A stretch of DNA of 64,000 bases from Methylococcales bacterium (GTDB lineage Bacteria > Pseudomonadota > Gammaproteobacteria > Methylococcales > Methylomonadaceae). The position numbers and the translations under genes are program-made. The stretch lies in the NCBI GenBank assembly GCA_030949405.1, contig JAUZSN010000002.1:2652553-2716552 (forward strand), written 5' to 3'. Of the stretch, positions 28,454 to 38,475 are shown piece after piece (within the stretch, counting starts at the first letter, position 1; each line of letters opens with the position of its first letter). The notes under the pieces were generated by a model. It was given only the letters and a program-made list of their open reading frames with translations, had not been told where the DNA came from and searched no databases.

Positions 28454-30226
28454 TTAAAACGTATGGCCAATACTCATATAGAGTTGAAACTCATCATCCT
28501 CATCCCGTTTATTAAGCGGACGAGCCAGATCAAAACGAATGGCGCCAATCGGTGTTTTATAACGCAAACCTAAGCCTGCCCCCATTTTTAAATCCGCGAA
28601 ATTTTGATAAGCATCGGCGTAAGCTCGCCCACCATCTAAAAAACCGACAATCCCTATGTTTTCAGTAATCCACTGGCGTAACTCAATTGAAAAAGCGAAT
28701 AAAGATAACCCGCCTATTAATCGCCCTTGTTCATCTTTAGGGGATAATGATTGAAAACTATAACCCCGTACCGTATCACTTCCGCCTGCAAAATAACGTA
28801 AATCAGCGGGGATATTAACGAGATTTTCACCCCAAATATTTCCGATAATAATACGTCCCGCTACAATTAAGTTATCCGATTTCGTTAAACTTAAATAGTG
28901 TCGATAACGAATTTTTTGCTTATGAAAGCGAGCCCCAGTTCCTAAATTATAAAAAGGTTGTTCATCAATGGATAAACGCCCGCCTGTTGTAGGCTCTAAA
29001 AAATTATCACTAAAGTCCCCGTTGAAATGAATCGGCAGTGAAATTAAATTAAAATTTTCAGAAATTTGATTATATTCCGTGACTCTTGAAAATTGATACG
29101 CAAGACCGATATTAAATCGCTGTTTTTTAGTCAGTTGATGCTCAATAGCCACGGCAAATTCCGCCCGTAAACTTTTAAAGGCATCCGTATCCTCACTAAT
29201 AAACTCACTATCCATAATCAACGTATTATTGGGGTGATAAAAAACAGGTTTACGAAAACTAGCAGCCAGTGACGATTTAATCATTGAAACCTTTAGAGCT
29301 GCATCAATAACTTCACCTTGCCCCCATAAATTACGATGCTCCCAAGCAAAACGTGCTAAAAATAATTCATCATCGGTCGTGAGTCTTAAGCCCGCGCTAA
29401 CGGTGCGAGGCAATCGTTCTTTGAGTTCAAAGGTCACGGGAAAATACCCATCCTCATCCGCTTTGGTAGCTAATTTCAAACGTGCCAGAATAAATAAACG
29501 ACTATCAATTAATTTTAACCGTTGACTATCGATTGTTTTTTGATTGTAGGCTGTTCCTTGTTGCCACTGAATTAATTTTTTTAAAAAATCGGCTTTGATG
29601 TTTTGATTGCCTGTAAAACCAACCGCCCCCACAAAAACTTGCTCTCCTGTTTTTAAACATAACTCAACGCTGACCGTTTTTAAGTCATGATTAACAACAA
29701 CTTTTCGAGGACATAAGGTTGCAAAGGCGTAAGATTGACGTTTAGCATACGTTAATAATTTTTGCTCAGCGGCTAAAATAGTCGACGTTAAAGCAGGTTG
29801 ATCGGGGGTTAAATTAATTTGTTTAAGCGTTGGTTTTTTTAACGAGTCGGTATTTTGATGAATAACAACGGATTGCAAGGCATATTGCGGCCCTAAGTTA
29901 ACTTTAAAAATAAGACGCGGCGGCGTTTCTTTTTGATCTAATTTAATCGTTATTTTAGCGTTATAGTAAGCCTTGGAACGAAGTAACTTTATAAAGGTAG
30001 GAATATCTTTTTTAGCCCGCTGCGTTAAAACAAAGGAACTCTCAGGCGGTGAATCTTGCTGTTTCTGCATTAACGAATAACTTAAAATTTTTTCGTTCAA
30101 ATCCTCATCAGCAACCCCCTTAATTTCAACTTGATAGGGATTACTTTCTTGGATTATTCCTGTTGTACAGCCAACAAAAGTGATCATCAACCCGAAAATA
30201 AATTTTCTAAATAGCGTATAAAGCAT
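28454..30226 (-). CDS. tamA: Autotransporter assembly factor TamA (BamA/Omp85 family)
   Basis: 590 aa. After a signal peptide ending near VGCTT come three POTRA-like domains (about residues 30-270), then a 16-strand Omp85 barrel. The barrel carries a VRGY motif (GSDTVRGYSFQSLSP) and the terminal strand LYMSIGHTF ending in Phe. TamA works with TamB in inserting some outer membrane proteins and in lipid homeostasis. No tamB follows; the YdbH-like gene at 17777-19831 is a distant member of TamB's superfamily but not an obvious substitute. Confidence 0.85.
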   Translation of the reverse strand: MLYTLFRKFIFGLMITFVGCTTGIIQESNPYQVEIKGVADEDLNEKILSYSLMQKQQDSPPESSFVLTQRAKKDIPTFIKLLRSKAYYNAKITIKLDQKETPPRLIFKVNLGPQYALQSVVIHQNTDSLKKPTLKQINLTPDQPALTSTILAAEQKLLTYAKRQSYAFATLCPRKVVVNHDLKTVSVELCLKTGEQVFVGAVGFTGNQNIKADFLKKLIQWQQGTAYNQKTIDSQRLKLIDSRLFILARLKLATKADEDGYFPVTFELKERLPRTVSAGLRLTTDDELFLARFAWEHRNLWGQGEVIDAALKVSMIKSSLAASFRKPVFYHPNNTLIMDSEFISEDTDAFKSLRAEFAVAIEHQLTKKQRFNIGLAYQFSRVTEYNQISENFNLISLPIHFNGDFSDNFLEPTTGGRLSIDEQPFYNLGTGARFHKQKIRYRHYLSLTKSDNLIVAGRIIIGNIWGENLVNIPADLRYFAGGSDTVRGYSFQSLSPKDEQGRLIGGLSLFAFSIELRQWITENIGIVGFLDGGRAYADAYQNFADLKMGAGLGLRYKTPIGAIRFDLARPLNKRDEDDEFQLYMSIGHTF

Positions 30227-30305
30227 AACGAATTATAATAAGAATAAGATATTGAATACTCAAACTTGCAGCCCTAAACCAAGGCTACCAATGACGCTCT
30301 TAAAA

Positions 30306-30343
30306 CCAGACGAGCGTAAATTTAATATTTTTATCTCGTCTGG
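30306..30343 (-). terminator. Stem-loop between the HtrA-like gene and tamA
   Basis: CCAGACGAG (30306-30314) and CTCGTCTGG (30335-30343) form a perfect 9-bp stem with a 20-nt loop; an outer AGGCTA/TAGCCT pair (30282, 30350) extends it. On the minus strand TTTT follows the stem. It could be a weak terminator or a small mobile repeat; the ends GGCTACC/GGATAGCC recall the MITE family seen elsewhere in the window. Confidence 0.35.
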
Positions 30344-30372
30344 AATGGATAGCCTATAAAGGTTTTTTTATA

Positions 30373-31887
30373 CTATTTTGCCGCTACACTTTTTTTATGC
30401 TTAGGAAATAACCCAAGGGAATGAATAGAAGGAATTCGATATAATTTTAAAATATATTTTTCACTTTTCTTGACCTCCTGATGATTAAGTACAATTTGAT
30501 AACCTTGCTTATTTTCAAAAATGACATTCTTTTCTTTATTAGCTTTTAATAATTGACAAAATTGCACAAAGTTTTTAATGCTCTTTCCATTAATCTTATC
30601 CACCAACCAACTATTAACATTATGATAGCCAAAATTGACATCTGCGGCTAAAACTTGCAACGCCACCACCGATTCTTCCTTATTGACCGATCGCCACTCA
30701 GGCTTATAATTTAAAAAATGGTAGGGGCCTGAATTAACTTGAGGCATTCCCCAAGAATTTAGCATATTTCGAGTTAAAGGAACAAAAACAATCCCCCCAT
30801 AAATATAATATTTAGGAATATGATCAAACTTTTGTTGGCCTACAAGGCTATAACGCGCCTCATTTTTTTGAGCAATTAAGACCGTTTTAAGTAATTTCCC
30901 TTTGCGTACAAAGGTAATTTCCACCTTATCACCAATATGGTGTAATTCAATCGCATGTTCATAATAACTTCTCAACGTTTTATTAAAATTGACGGTGCCA
31001 TTGCCTGCTATTTCATACTGATCTATTTTTAAAATCACATCATTTTTTTTAAGTTTACCCTCAGCGGCTCCCCCTTCAAAAACCTTAACCACTAAAACCC
31101 CGCTTTGATCTTTTTTTAGGCCATAAAATAATTTAGCCGAAGGATTTTCTAAGGGTTGCGTACGAAAGCCTAATTCAGGAAAACCATCCCGTTTATTATC
31201 TTTACTATCGGTTAAAACGTGTTGAATAATGCTTGGGGGAATAAAATACCCTACATTAGCCGCAACCCCTGCGGCAATAGCCTGCATAACCACACCAACA
31301 ATTTTATTATTTACAATAACAGGCCCGCCACTGTTCCCAGGATTAATGGCCGCATCAATTTGTCCTGCTAATAAATAGCTATTGGAATGCGAATAAAACT
31401 GTTGTTCAACCCGCGATAAAACACCCTGGGTAATACTTAAGGTTTCTCCTCCAAAAGGATAGCCATAAACCGTCACATCTTGTTGAAGCTCTGGTAATTC
31501 ACCAATTTCAAGGGCATTTAAGTCATTAAAAAAACTTTTGTCTTTAACACTTAAAATCGCTAAATCAGCATAATGTGAAATAAAACGCACCTCGGCAATA
31601 TATTTCTTAGGGTCATTATATTTTTGAACTTGAAGATATTTAGCATCGGCCACCACATGGGCGTTCGTTAAAACTCTGTTTCCCGAAATAACAGTCCCTG
31701 ATCCCGAGGCATGTAAAGGATTTGATAATTGCCAAGGCGATAAATAATCAGGCGTGACAAACGTCGTATATATTTTAATCACCGAATTTTCAACAGGAAT
31801 AATTTTTTTCTCCGCATAACTAGCGTTTGTGAAAAAAACCGTTAAAATTCCCAAGAGGATAGAAGTAAAAATTTGCATAATTTGCAT
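30373..31887 (-). CDS. Trypsin-like serine protease with PDZ domains (HtrA/Deg family)
   Basis: 504 aa with an N-terminal signal peptide (about residues 1-25). The catalytic triad is visible: His in TNAHVVAD, Asp in HYADLAIL, Ser in GNSGGPVI. A PDZ domain follows at about 245-340, and a longer C-terminal region resembles the second PDZ of plant Deg9-like proteases. A periplasmic protein quality-control role is likely. It starts 4 nt after the trpD stop, so it appears to share a transcript with trpD. Confidence 0.87.
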   Translation of the reverse strand: MQIMQIFTSILLGILTVFFTNASYAEKKIIPVENSVIKIYTTFVTPDYLSPWQLSNPLHASGSGTVISGNRVLTNAHVVADAKYLQVQKYNDPKKYIAEVRFISHYADLAILSVKDKSFFNDLNALEIGELPELQQDVTVYGYPFGGETLSITQGVLSRVEQQFYSHSNSYLLAGQIDAAINPGNSGGPVIVNNKIVGVVMQAIAAGVAANVGYFIPPSIIQHVLTDSKDNKRDGFPELGFRTQPLENPSAKLFYGLKKDQSGVLVVKVFEGGAAEGKLKKNDVILKIDQYEIAGNGTVNFNKTLRSYYEHAIELHHIGDKVEITFVRKGKLLKTVLIAQKNEARYSLVGQQKFDHIPKYYIYGGIVFVPLTRNMLNSWGMPQVNSGPYHFLNYKPEWRSVNKEESVVALQVLAADVNFGYHNVNSWLVDKINGKSIKNFVQFCQLLKANKEKNVIFENKQGYQIVLNHQEVKKSEKYILKLYRIPSIHSLGLFPKHKKSVAAK

Positions 31888-31891
31888 AGCC

Positions 31892-32908
31892 TTAATAACG
31901 ATGAGTAAATTCGATAAGTGCCGTTAGTTTAGCCAGTGCCTCTCCATTTTCAATAACCTCATTGGCTTTGTTAACCCCTGCCTGTAAAGAATCGGTCAAA
32001 TTAGCCGCATAAATAGCCGCGCCTGCATTTAAAAGCACAATATTTTTTGCAGAACCTGATTCATTATTTAACACCGATTTGAGCCTAGCTAAACTGGAAT
32101 AGGCATCAGTCACCGCTAAATCCGCTAAATTTCCACGCGGTAAGCCAAACATTTCAGGGGTGATTTGATAGCTTTTTATTTTTCCATTATTAAGTTCGGC
32201 AACAGAGGTCGGACTTGCAATACTAATTTCATCTAAGCCGTCATCCGCATTGACAATTAAAACATGCTCGCTCCCTAGATTTTTAAGAACCTGCGCTAAC
32301 GAGTCAACCCAATCTTTGGAAAAAACCCCAATCAATTGATTTTTTGACCTCGCAGGATTTGATAAAGGCCCTAAAATATTAAAAAGCGTTCGGACTCCCA
32401 AATCCTTACGAACACTCATTGCATGTTTCATTGCCCCGTGATAATGAGGGGCAAATAAAAAACCTAACCCTACCTCACGAACACAAGCCGCCCCCTGTTC
32501 AGCGGATAAATTAAGATTAACCCCCGCCGCTTCTAATACATCGGCACTCCCTGATGAGCTGGATACCGAACGATTCCCATGTTTTGCAACCGTACCCCCT
32601 GCGGCGGCCACCACAAAAGCACAGGTCGTTGAGATATTAAACGTATTCGCCCCATCGCCTCCCGTTCCACAGGTATCAATAACATGCGCGCCTGTCACCG
32701 TAATTGGGGTCGCGAGTTCTCGCATAACTTCTGCGGCGGCGGTAATTTCAGTAATACTCTCCCCTTTACAGCGTAAGGCAATTAAAAAGCCAGCTATCTG
32801 AGCATCACTCGCCTTACCTGTCATTATTTGGAGCATAACGTCACGCATTTGTTGATGGGTGAGGGCGTGTTGATTTAGAACGGTATTAAGTGCGTGTTTA
32901 ATAGTCAT
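31892..32908 (-). CDS. trpD: Anthranilate phosphoribosyltransferase TrpD
   Basis: 338 aa. Characteristic segments are [16 protein letters not shown] (PRPP loop), [19 protein letters not shown], and [10 protein letters not shown]. It transfers phosphoribose to anthranilate, the second step of tryptophan synthesis. It opens a minus-strand gene run trpD, protease, tamA, globin, trpC. The usual trpG neighbour is not present. Confidence 0.95.
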   Translation of the reverse strand: MTIKHALNTVLNQHALTHQQMRDVMLQIMTGKASDAQIAGFLIALRCKGESITEITAAAEVMRELATPITVTGAHVIDTCGTGGDGANTFNISTTCAFVVAAAGGTVAKHGNRSVSSSSGSADVLEAAGVNLNLSAEQGAACVREVGLGFLFAPHYHGAMKHAMSVRKDLGVRTLFNILGPLSNPARSKNQLIGVFSKDWVDSLAQVLKNLGSEHVLIVNADDGLDEISIASPTSVAELNNGKIKSYQITPEMFGLPRGNLADLAVTDAYSSLARLKSVLNNESGSAKNIVLLNAGAAIYAANLTDSLQAGVNKANEVIENGEALAKLTALIEFTHRY

Positions 32909-33307
32909 AGGATAAGGGATAATAATTAATTAAAGTTTTAAAATGAAGCCAAAATCAAGGTGAATTTACTGATTTTTTTAATCGACACTCATTTTAGTTA
33001 TTAAATCGTCACCGTGAGTGGCTAATTTTAAATTTAGACTTAAAAGTGTAAACTAGTTTTTTATTTTTTGAAAAAAATAAAGGCCCTTAAAAAATGTAAA
33101 TGATATATTAGACAGCTTTTATAGGCTTCGTTAATTTTAATGGGGAACGTCGGTGTAAATTTTTAAGCATCGGATGAAAAACCTCTATTTTTTAGCTCTT
33201 TTTACACCGTCTACCCTATGCAACATGTTATCCATTAATGTCATTAACTTGGGAAATAATGTTTAATACCCCTCATTATTTTATCTTTAACAAACTCAAT
33301 ACACGAT
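32909..33307. other. Intergenic region between divergent trpD and hoxF, 399 bp, no gene found
   Basis: The gap should hold both divergent promoters. A 9-bp inverted repeat CGGTGTAAA/TTTACACCG (33151-33159, 33201-33209) encloses 41 nt and could fold in a leader RNA or mark a small RNA. I find no ORF with a ribosome site. Confidence 0.45.
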
Positions 33308-35087
33308 ATGAAAAAATTCATTCAGGAACAGTTTGAAAATAATCAGTTTCAATCCGTTAATTTACTGGCTATTTTACGAGAAATTCAAGCAACATTTTAT
33401 TTTATTCCACCTGAAGCGATTGAGCTATTGGCGGAACAACTAAAAATTGAGCGAACACAGATTATTAGTGTCATTGAATTTTATAGTTTTTTTCATTTAA
33501 CGCCTCGTGGACGTTATGATATTTTACTCAGTGATTCCATTACTGACCACATGTTAGGAAAAGAAACCCTCGCCACTTATTTTGCGGAAAAATTATCCCT
33601 TGAACTCGGTCAAGTCCGTGAGGATGGCTTAGTGAGTTTAGCCAATACCGCCTGTACAGGAATGTGTGATCAAGGCCCCGCTGGATTAATTAATGGTTAT
33701 GCCATTACACGATTAGATAAAAACCGTATTGATAACATCGTCGGTTTAATCGAATCTCAAACTCCGCTTAACGCATGGCCAAGTGACTTTTTTAAGGTGG
33801 ATGATACTATTTATAACGCAGGTTTATTACTCAATGAACCGATTGCTTTAGGCGAGGCACTTAAGGCGACCTTTAAACGGGGATTACCCGAAACCCTCGA
33901 TGAACTAGACCGTTCAGGTTTACGTGGACGAGGCGGAGCTGGGTTTAATACCGCGATGAAATGGAAATTTTGTTCACAAGAACCCAATTCCACACGCTAT
34001 GTCGTTTGTAATGCCGATGAAGGCGAACCTGGTACCTTTAAAGATCGAGTGTTACTTAATCGCCATGCCCATCAAGTTTTTGAAGGGATGACCCTTTGTG
34101 CCGCCATTATAGGGGCTAAGCAGGGGTTTTTATATTTACGAGGCGAATACCTACATCTTTATGCCGCGTTAAACGCGGCTTTAGCCGTTCGCAATGAACA
34201 AAATTTATTGGGGAAACAAATCCTCGGACAAGATTTTGAATTTGAAATTGAAATTCGCTTAGGGGGCAGGGGCTTATATTTGTGGTGAAGAATCCGCGTT
34301 AATTGAATCGTTAGAAGGTAAAGCAGGGATTCCCCGAAACCGCCCGCCCTACCCTGTTGTTGAAGGTTATTTAAATAAACCCACCGTAGTTAATAATGTT
34401 GAAACGTTTGTCGCCGCCGCTAAAATTGCGGTAATAGGCGGACAAGCCTTTGCTAACGTAGGCACTAAACAATCCACTGGCACAAAAATTCTTAGCATCA
34501 GTGGCGATTGTGAACGAGCAGGAATTTATGAATACCCCTTTGGAACTCGAATTAGTCAGGTATTAAATGACTGTGGCGCAGAGAATGTTTTAGGGGTTCA
34601 AGTCGGTGGGCCTTCTGGAACATTTATCTCTAATGAAGAATTTGAACGGACTTTAGCCTTTGAAGATTTAGCAACAGGCGGCTCCTTTATTATTTTTAAC
34701 CAACAACGTCATCTATTAGATTGGGTTAAAAACTTCACCCATTTTTTTGCAGATGAAAGCTGTGGATTTTGCACCCCCTGTCGTGTAGGTACGTCACTCT
34801 TAAAAAAACAACTGGATAAAATAGTCGATGGACATGGTTCAGCGGGGGATGTCGTTGCTTTAGAAGAGCTTTGCCAACTCGTGAAAAACTACAGTCATTG
34901 CGGCCTAGGTCAAACCGCAGCTAACCCCATTTTAACCACCCTACAACGTTACCCTGAAATTTATCAACAACAATTAAAAACAATTAGTTATGAGCCTGGT
35001 TTTGATTTAAACGCTTCCCTAGAAACAGCAAGACGTTTAGCCAATCGAGATGATGCAGGGGCTTATTTAGCTCAAGTCGAGGATTAA
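33308..35087 (+). pseudogene. hoxF: NAD-reducing hydrogenase diaphorase subunit HoxF, frameshifted in a G run
   Basis: NADH-binding diaphorase subunit. The N-terminal NuoE/HoxE-like part (residues 1-165) keeps CTGMCDQGP but has SDS where one cysteine pair is expected. The FMN/NADH part has RGRGGAGFNTAMKW and NADEGEPGTFKDR. The frame breaks at a run of five G (34262-34266). With four G it reads RLGAGAYICGEESA and runs on to 35087, including the cluster motif CGFCTPCRVG and later SHCGLG. The repaired product is about 592 aa. A real mutation would disable the complex, but a homopolymer miscall is an equally good explanation. hoxU begins 4 nt downstream. Confidence 0.85.
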
Positions 35088-35091
35088 AAAA

Positions 35092-35802
35092 ATGCGTGAA
35101 ACCATAACCATTGATGGTAAAGATATTCCTTTCACCGAAGGTCAAACCATTATAGAAGCAGCAACGGAGGCAGGTGTTTATATTCCGCATTTATGTCATC
35201 ACCCTGATTATAAACCGCATGGCAGTTGTAAATTATGTACGGTTAAAGTCAACGGTCGTAATTGCTCCGCCTGTACTTTTCCTGCCGCTACGGGCCAAGA
35301 TATTTTAAATAAAACCGATGCGCTGGAAGAGGATCGGCGTAAAATCACTCAAATGCTCTTTGTTGAAGGAAATCACTTTTGTCCCTCATGTGAAAAAACA
35401 GGAAACTGTCAATTACAAGGGGTCGCCTATCATTTAGCCATGCAGGATAATCATTTCCCGCACTTTTTTGCGAACAGAGAAGTCGATGCCTCTCACCCTG
35501 ATTTGATGATAGATCATAATCGGTGTATTTTTTGTAATTTATGTGTCCGCGCAAGTCAGGAAAAAGACGGTAAAAATGTCTTTGCCATTAGTGGGCGGGG
35601 CATTAATAAACGACTGATTATTAACTCCTCCTCAGGCAAATTAAAAGAAAGCACCCTTGATATTAATGATTGCGCGGCAAATATTTGCCCAACGGGGGCC
35701 ATTCTAAAAAAACGGACAGGCTATAACGTGCCTATTGGACAACGCACCTATGACCATCAACAAATAGATCAGGTCTCACTTACGGAAGAGGCGGATTTAT
35801 GA
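35092..35802 (+). CDS. hoxU: NAD-reducing hydrogenase diaphorase small subunit HoxU
   Basis: 236 aa, a NuoG-like electron-transfer subunit. The N-terminal ferredoxin fold has CHHPDYKPHGSCKLCTVKV plus a further Cys. A [4Fe-4S] site follows in HFCPSCEKTGNC, then a bacterial ferredoxin-type motif CIFCNLCVRAS with NICPTG near the end. It passes electrons between HoxY and HoxF. It overlaps hoxY by 4 nt. Confidence 0.92.
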   Translation: MRETITIDGKDIPFTEGQTIIEAATEAGVYIPHLCHHPDYKPHGSCKLCTVKVNGRNCSACTFPAATGQDILNKTDALEEDRRKITQMLFVEGNHFCPSCEKTGNCQLQGVAYHLAMQDNHFPHFFANREVDASHPDLMIDHNRCIFCNLCVRASQEKDGKNVFAISGRGINKRLIINSSSGKLKESTLDINDCAANICPTGAILKKRTGYNVPIGQRTYDHQQIDQVSLTEEADL

Positions 35803-36341
35803 GCGATAAAATCAGAATTGCAACCACCTCATTAGCGGGCTGTTTTGGTTGTCACATGTCATTTTTAGACATTGATGAACGATTAGTAAAATTAGCTGAA
35901 TTCGTTGAATTTGATCGCTCCCCCCTTACCGATATTGAACACTGCAGTACCACCTGTGATATTGGTTTAATTGAAGGTGGCGTGTGTAATTCAGAAAACG
36001 TCCATGTTCTAAGAGAATTTCGTAAAAATTGTAAACTCTTAGTCGCGGTCGGGGCCTGCTCTATTAATGGTGGATTACCTGCCATGCGCAACTCTATCCC
36101 CTTAGAAGAGTGCTTAAACGAGGCTTACATCAATGGCATCGGGGTCGAAAATGCACAAATCCCCAATGATCCCGAACTCCCGTTATTATTAGACAAAGTT
36201 CACCCCATTCATGAAATTGTTAAAGTCGATTATTATTTACCAGGTTGCCCCCCTTCTGCGAATGTTTTTTGGAAATTTTTAACCGATCTTATTGCAGGCC
36301 AAGAACCGAGTTTACCTTACGAACTACTTCATTATGATTGA
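35799..36341 (+). CDS. hoxY: NAD-reducing hydrogenase small subunit HoxY
   Basis: 180 aa. Proximal cluster ligands are in LAGCFGCHMSFLD, with further conserved Cys in VGACSINGG and the terminal LPGCPPSANVFW. HoxY carries the cluster next to the NiFe site of HoxH. The gene is expected to be followed by hoxH (large subunit) and a maturation protease. Instead, after 112 nt with no ORF, an OsmC gene begins. The catalytic subunit must be elsewhere, or the complex has another partner. Confidence 0.9.
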   Translation: MSDKIRIATTSLAGCFGCHMSFLDIDERLVKLAEFVEFDRSPLTDIEHCSTTCDIGLIEGGVCNSENVHVLREFRKNCKLLVAVGACSINGGLPAMRNSIPLEECLNEAYINGIGVENAQIPNDPELPLLLDKVHPIHEIVKVDYYLPGCPPSANVFWKFLTDLIAGQEPSLPYELLHYD

Positions 36342-36453
36342 TAAGCAATGCGTTCTTTAAACATAAATAACTTGAATTAAAATCCTTAGAGCCTAATAAT
36401 AAGCTATATTATAAAACACTAATAAACTACCACTTGATAACGAGGAAAAAATA

Positions 36454-36882
36454 ATGGAAGCAACCGTAAAATGGGTCGATGGAAGAATGTTTGTCGGTGA
36501 AACAGGCAGTGGTCATGCCGTTATTATGGATGGGCCTGCTAATCATGGCGGGCGTAATATGGGCATTCGTCCTATGGAAATGTTATTACTCGGTGTGGGA
36601 GGATGTTCATCATTTGATGTGATCGAAATTTTACAAAAAGGTCGTCATAACGTGGTTGATTGTGTCGCTGAAGTTACCGCTGAACGCGTTGATGCCGTCC
36701 CGAGCGTGTTTAGTAAAATTCATTTACATTTCATCGTCACAGGTAATGACTTAAAATCCTCTGTCGTTGAACGAGCAGTGAAATTATCGGCTGAAAAATA
36801 CTGTTCTGCCTCAATTATGTTGTCTAAAAGCGTTGAAATTACCCATGATTTCGAGGTAAAAGCCAGTAACGAAAGCTCATAA
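36454..36882 (+). CDS. OsmC family protein (YhfA-like)
   Basis: 142 aa. The family's two cysteines are present in VGGCSSFDV and EKYCSASIML. OsmC/Ohr proteins reduce organic hydroperoxides; the YhfA subgroup, which this resembles by length and by the GGRNMGIRPMEMLL segment, has no settled function. It lies downstream of hoxY with its own ribosome site (GAGG) and converges on a glycosyltransferase gene. Confidence 0.85.
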   Translation: MEATVKWVDGRMFVGETGSGHAVIMDGPANHGGRNMGIRPMEMLLLGVGGCSSFDVIEILQKGRHNVVDCVAEVTAERVDAVPSVFSKIHLHFIVTGNDLKSSVVERAVKLSAEKYCSASIMLSKSVEITHDFEVKASNESS

Positions 36883-36914
36883 ACTCAGTTTAATGCAGGA
36901 AAACTAACCGCAGG

Positions 36915-37727
36915 TTAGCTCGCCTCAGTTATTAATCCTTTTTCTGCCCAGATAAACTGAGGATTATTTAAACGGGTCATTAAGCGTTGATAATTTTCAT
37001 CTTCTGAATTTCGGTCGTTTTGAAAATGCCAAAGATGTAATACAGGTAATGCAAAACGACCTTCTTTACGTTTAACCCCTAAATGAATCAAACGAATCAC
37101 TAAGTCAGAATCTTCATAGCCCCAGCCTTCAAAAAGTTGATCAAAGCCATTAACGTTCATAAAATCTGCTTTCCATAACGCAAGATTACACGCCATTGCC
37201 TTTTGCCAACGCTGTGGATGACGTAACCGAAAGAAGTCAAAAGGGACATAAATAAAAGGAAGTAAGCGATTAATATAACCTTGCAATCGCCATTTTATAA
37301 ATTTCAATCGACTTTGTTGATGTAAGGCTAACTTATTTTTTAAAACGTGATCCGTAAAGGCTGGATTAAGTAAAACACGATTACCTGCGACAAAATAGCC
37401 GTGGGTAGCAAAATGTCGATGGCGTTTGATAAAGTAGGGGAAAACAATACAATCCCCATCAATAAAAATTAAATAATCCCCTGAACTCAACGCAACCGCT
37501 TTATTGCGTATGGTTCCCGCCCTAAATCCCTTATCCTCATGATAACAATGCTTTAAAACCACAGGACTTTCTAAACTGAGCTGCTTAATTAAATCCGTCG
37601 TCGGTTTTTTTGAGCCATCATCGGCAATAATAATTTCAAACTTTAAATCCTGTTGCGCAAATAAACTACGAATACAGGCTTCAAGTGCAGCGTCCCAATT
37701 ATAAGTCGTCACAATCACAGAAATCAT
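36915..37727 (-). CDS. Family 2 glycosyltransferase
   Basis: 270 aa, GT-A fold. The nucleotide-sugar site is VIVTTYNWDAAL, followed by IIADDGSK, and the metal-binding motif is FIDGDCIVF. The GWGYEDSDLVIRL segment near residue 205 is typical of the galactosyltransferase-like C-terminal part seen in chondroitin-polymerase-type enzymes. No membrane helices. It is the last gene of a three-gene surface-polysaccharide run with the WaaE-like enzyme (1-nt gap) and the O-antigen ligase. Confidence 0.85.
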   Translation of the reverse strand: MISVIVTTYNWDAALEACIRSLFAQQDLKFEIIIADDGSKKPTTDLIKQLSLESPVVLKHCYHEDKGFRAGTIRNKAVALSSGDYLIFIDGDCIVFPYFIKRHRHFATHGYFVAGNRVLLNPAFTDHVLKNKLALHQQSRLKFIKWRLQGYINRLLPFIYVPFDFFRLRHPQRWQKAMACNLALWKADFMNVNGFDQLFEGWGYEDSDLVIRLIHLGVKRKEGRFALPVLHLWHFQNDRNSEDENYQRLMTRLNNPQFIWAEKGLITEAS

Positions 37728-37728
37728 A

Positions 37729-38475
37729 CTAATAGCCTTCCGTGTGTTGCAATTCCAGTAATTTCAAATGCTTATAATAGGTTCCTTCTGCATTTGAAAT
37801 CGCCAACATGAATCCTTGTTGCCCATCTAAAAAGGCCGCTTTTAATAAATAGGTACGAACAAACGTCCATACCCCTTTAAAAATAGCCTGCATCAATGAA
37901 GTTCGTTTTCCTTGTTGATATAACTTACGCGCACCCAATGTAGAATACGTGTTGACCTTATGTAACACTTCATCAAGATTAATAAACGCTTCATGCTTAA
38001 AAGCTTCTGTTAAACGACTAAGCGTTCCTTCAACAATAATACGTTCGTGAACTAACGCTTCTGTAAAATGGCCTTTTTCACGTTTAAATAATCGTAAGAC
38101 ATAATCAGGATACCAGCCTGCATGTTTAATTGTTTTGCCACAATAACGGGATAACCGTGGAATTTCAAAGCCATCAATATCAACGGCTTGCATCGCCTGT
38201 TTTATTTCACGTTGCAAGGCAGGACTCACAACTTCATCCGCATCAATAGATAACACCCAATCACCCACCGCTTTATCCAATGCGCGTTGTTTTTGTAATC
38301 CAAACCCTGGCCAGTCCGTACTAAAAACCTGATCCGTAAATTGCCGACAAAGTTCGATCGTATCATCATCACTTCCTGAATCTAAGACAATAATTTCATC
38401 TGCAAAACGAACCGAATTAAGACAATGGCTGATGGAATGCGATTCATTTTTGGTAATAATAATAACACTAAGCAT
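37729..38475 (-). CDS. Family 2 glycosyltransferase, WaaE/KdtX-like
   Basis: 248 aa from the chosen start. Motifs are MLSVIIITKNES, EIIVLDSGSDD, and SIDADEVVSP; the C-terminal part with RLFKREKGHF ... VHERI matches the lipopolysaccharide core beta-glucosyltransferase WaaE (KdtX) group. An upstream extension to 38589 lies entirely inside the ligase gene in another frame and is not credible. The ATG at 38475 overlaps the ligase end by 8 nt. Confidence 0.83.
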   Translation of the reverse strand: MLSVIIITKNESHSISHCLNSVRFADEIIVLDSGSDDDTIELCRQFTDQVFSTDWPGFGLQKQRALDKAVGDWVLSIDADEVVSPALQREIKQAMQAVDIDGFEIPRLSRYCGKTIKHAGWYPDYVLRLFKREKGHFTEALVHERIIVEGTLSRLTEAFKHEAFINLDEVLHKVNTYSTLGARKLYQQGKRTSLMQAIFKGVWTFVRTYLLKAAFLDGQQGFMLAISNAEGTYYKHLKLLELQHTEGY

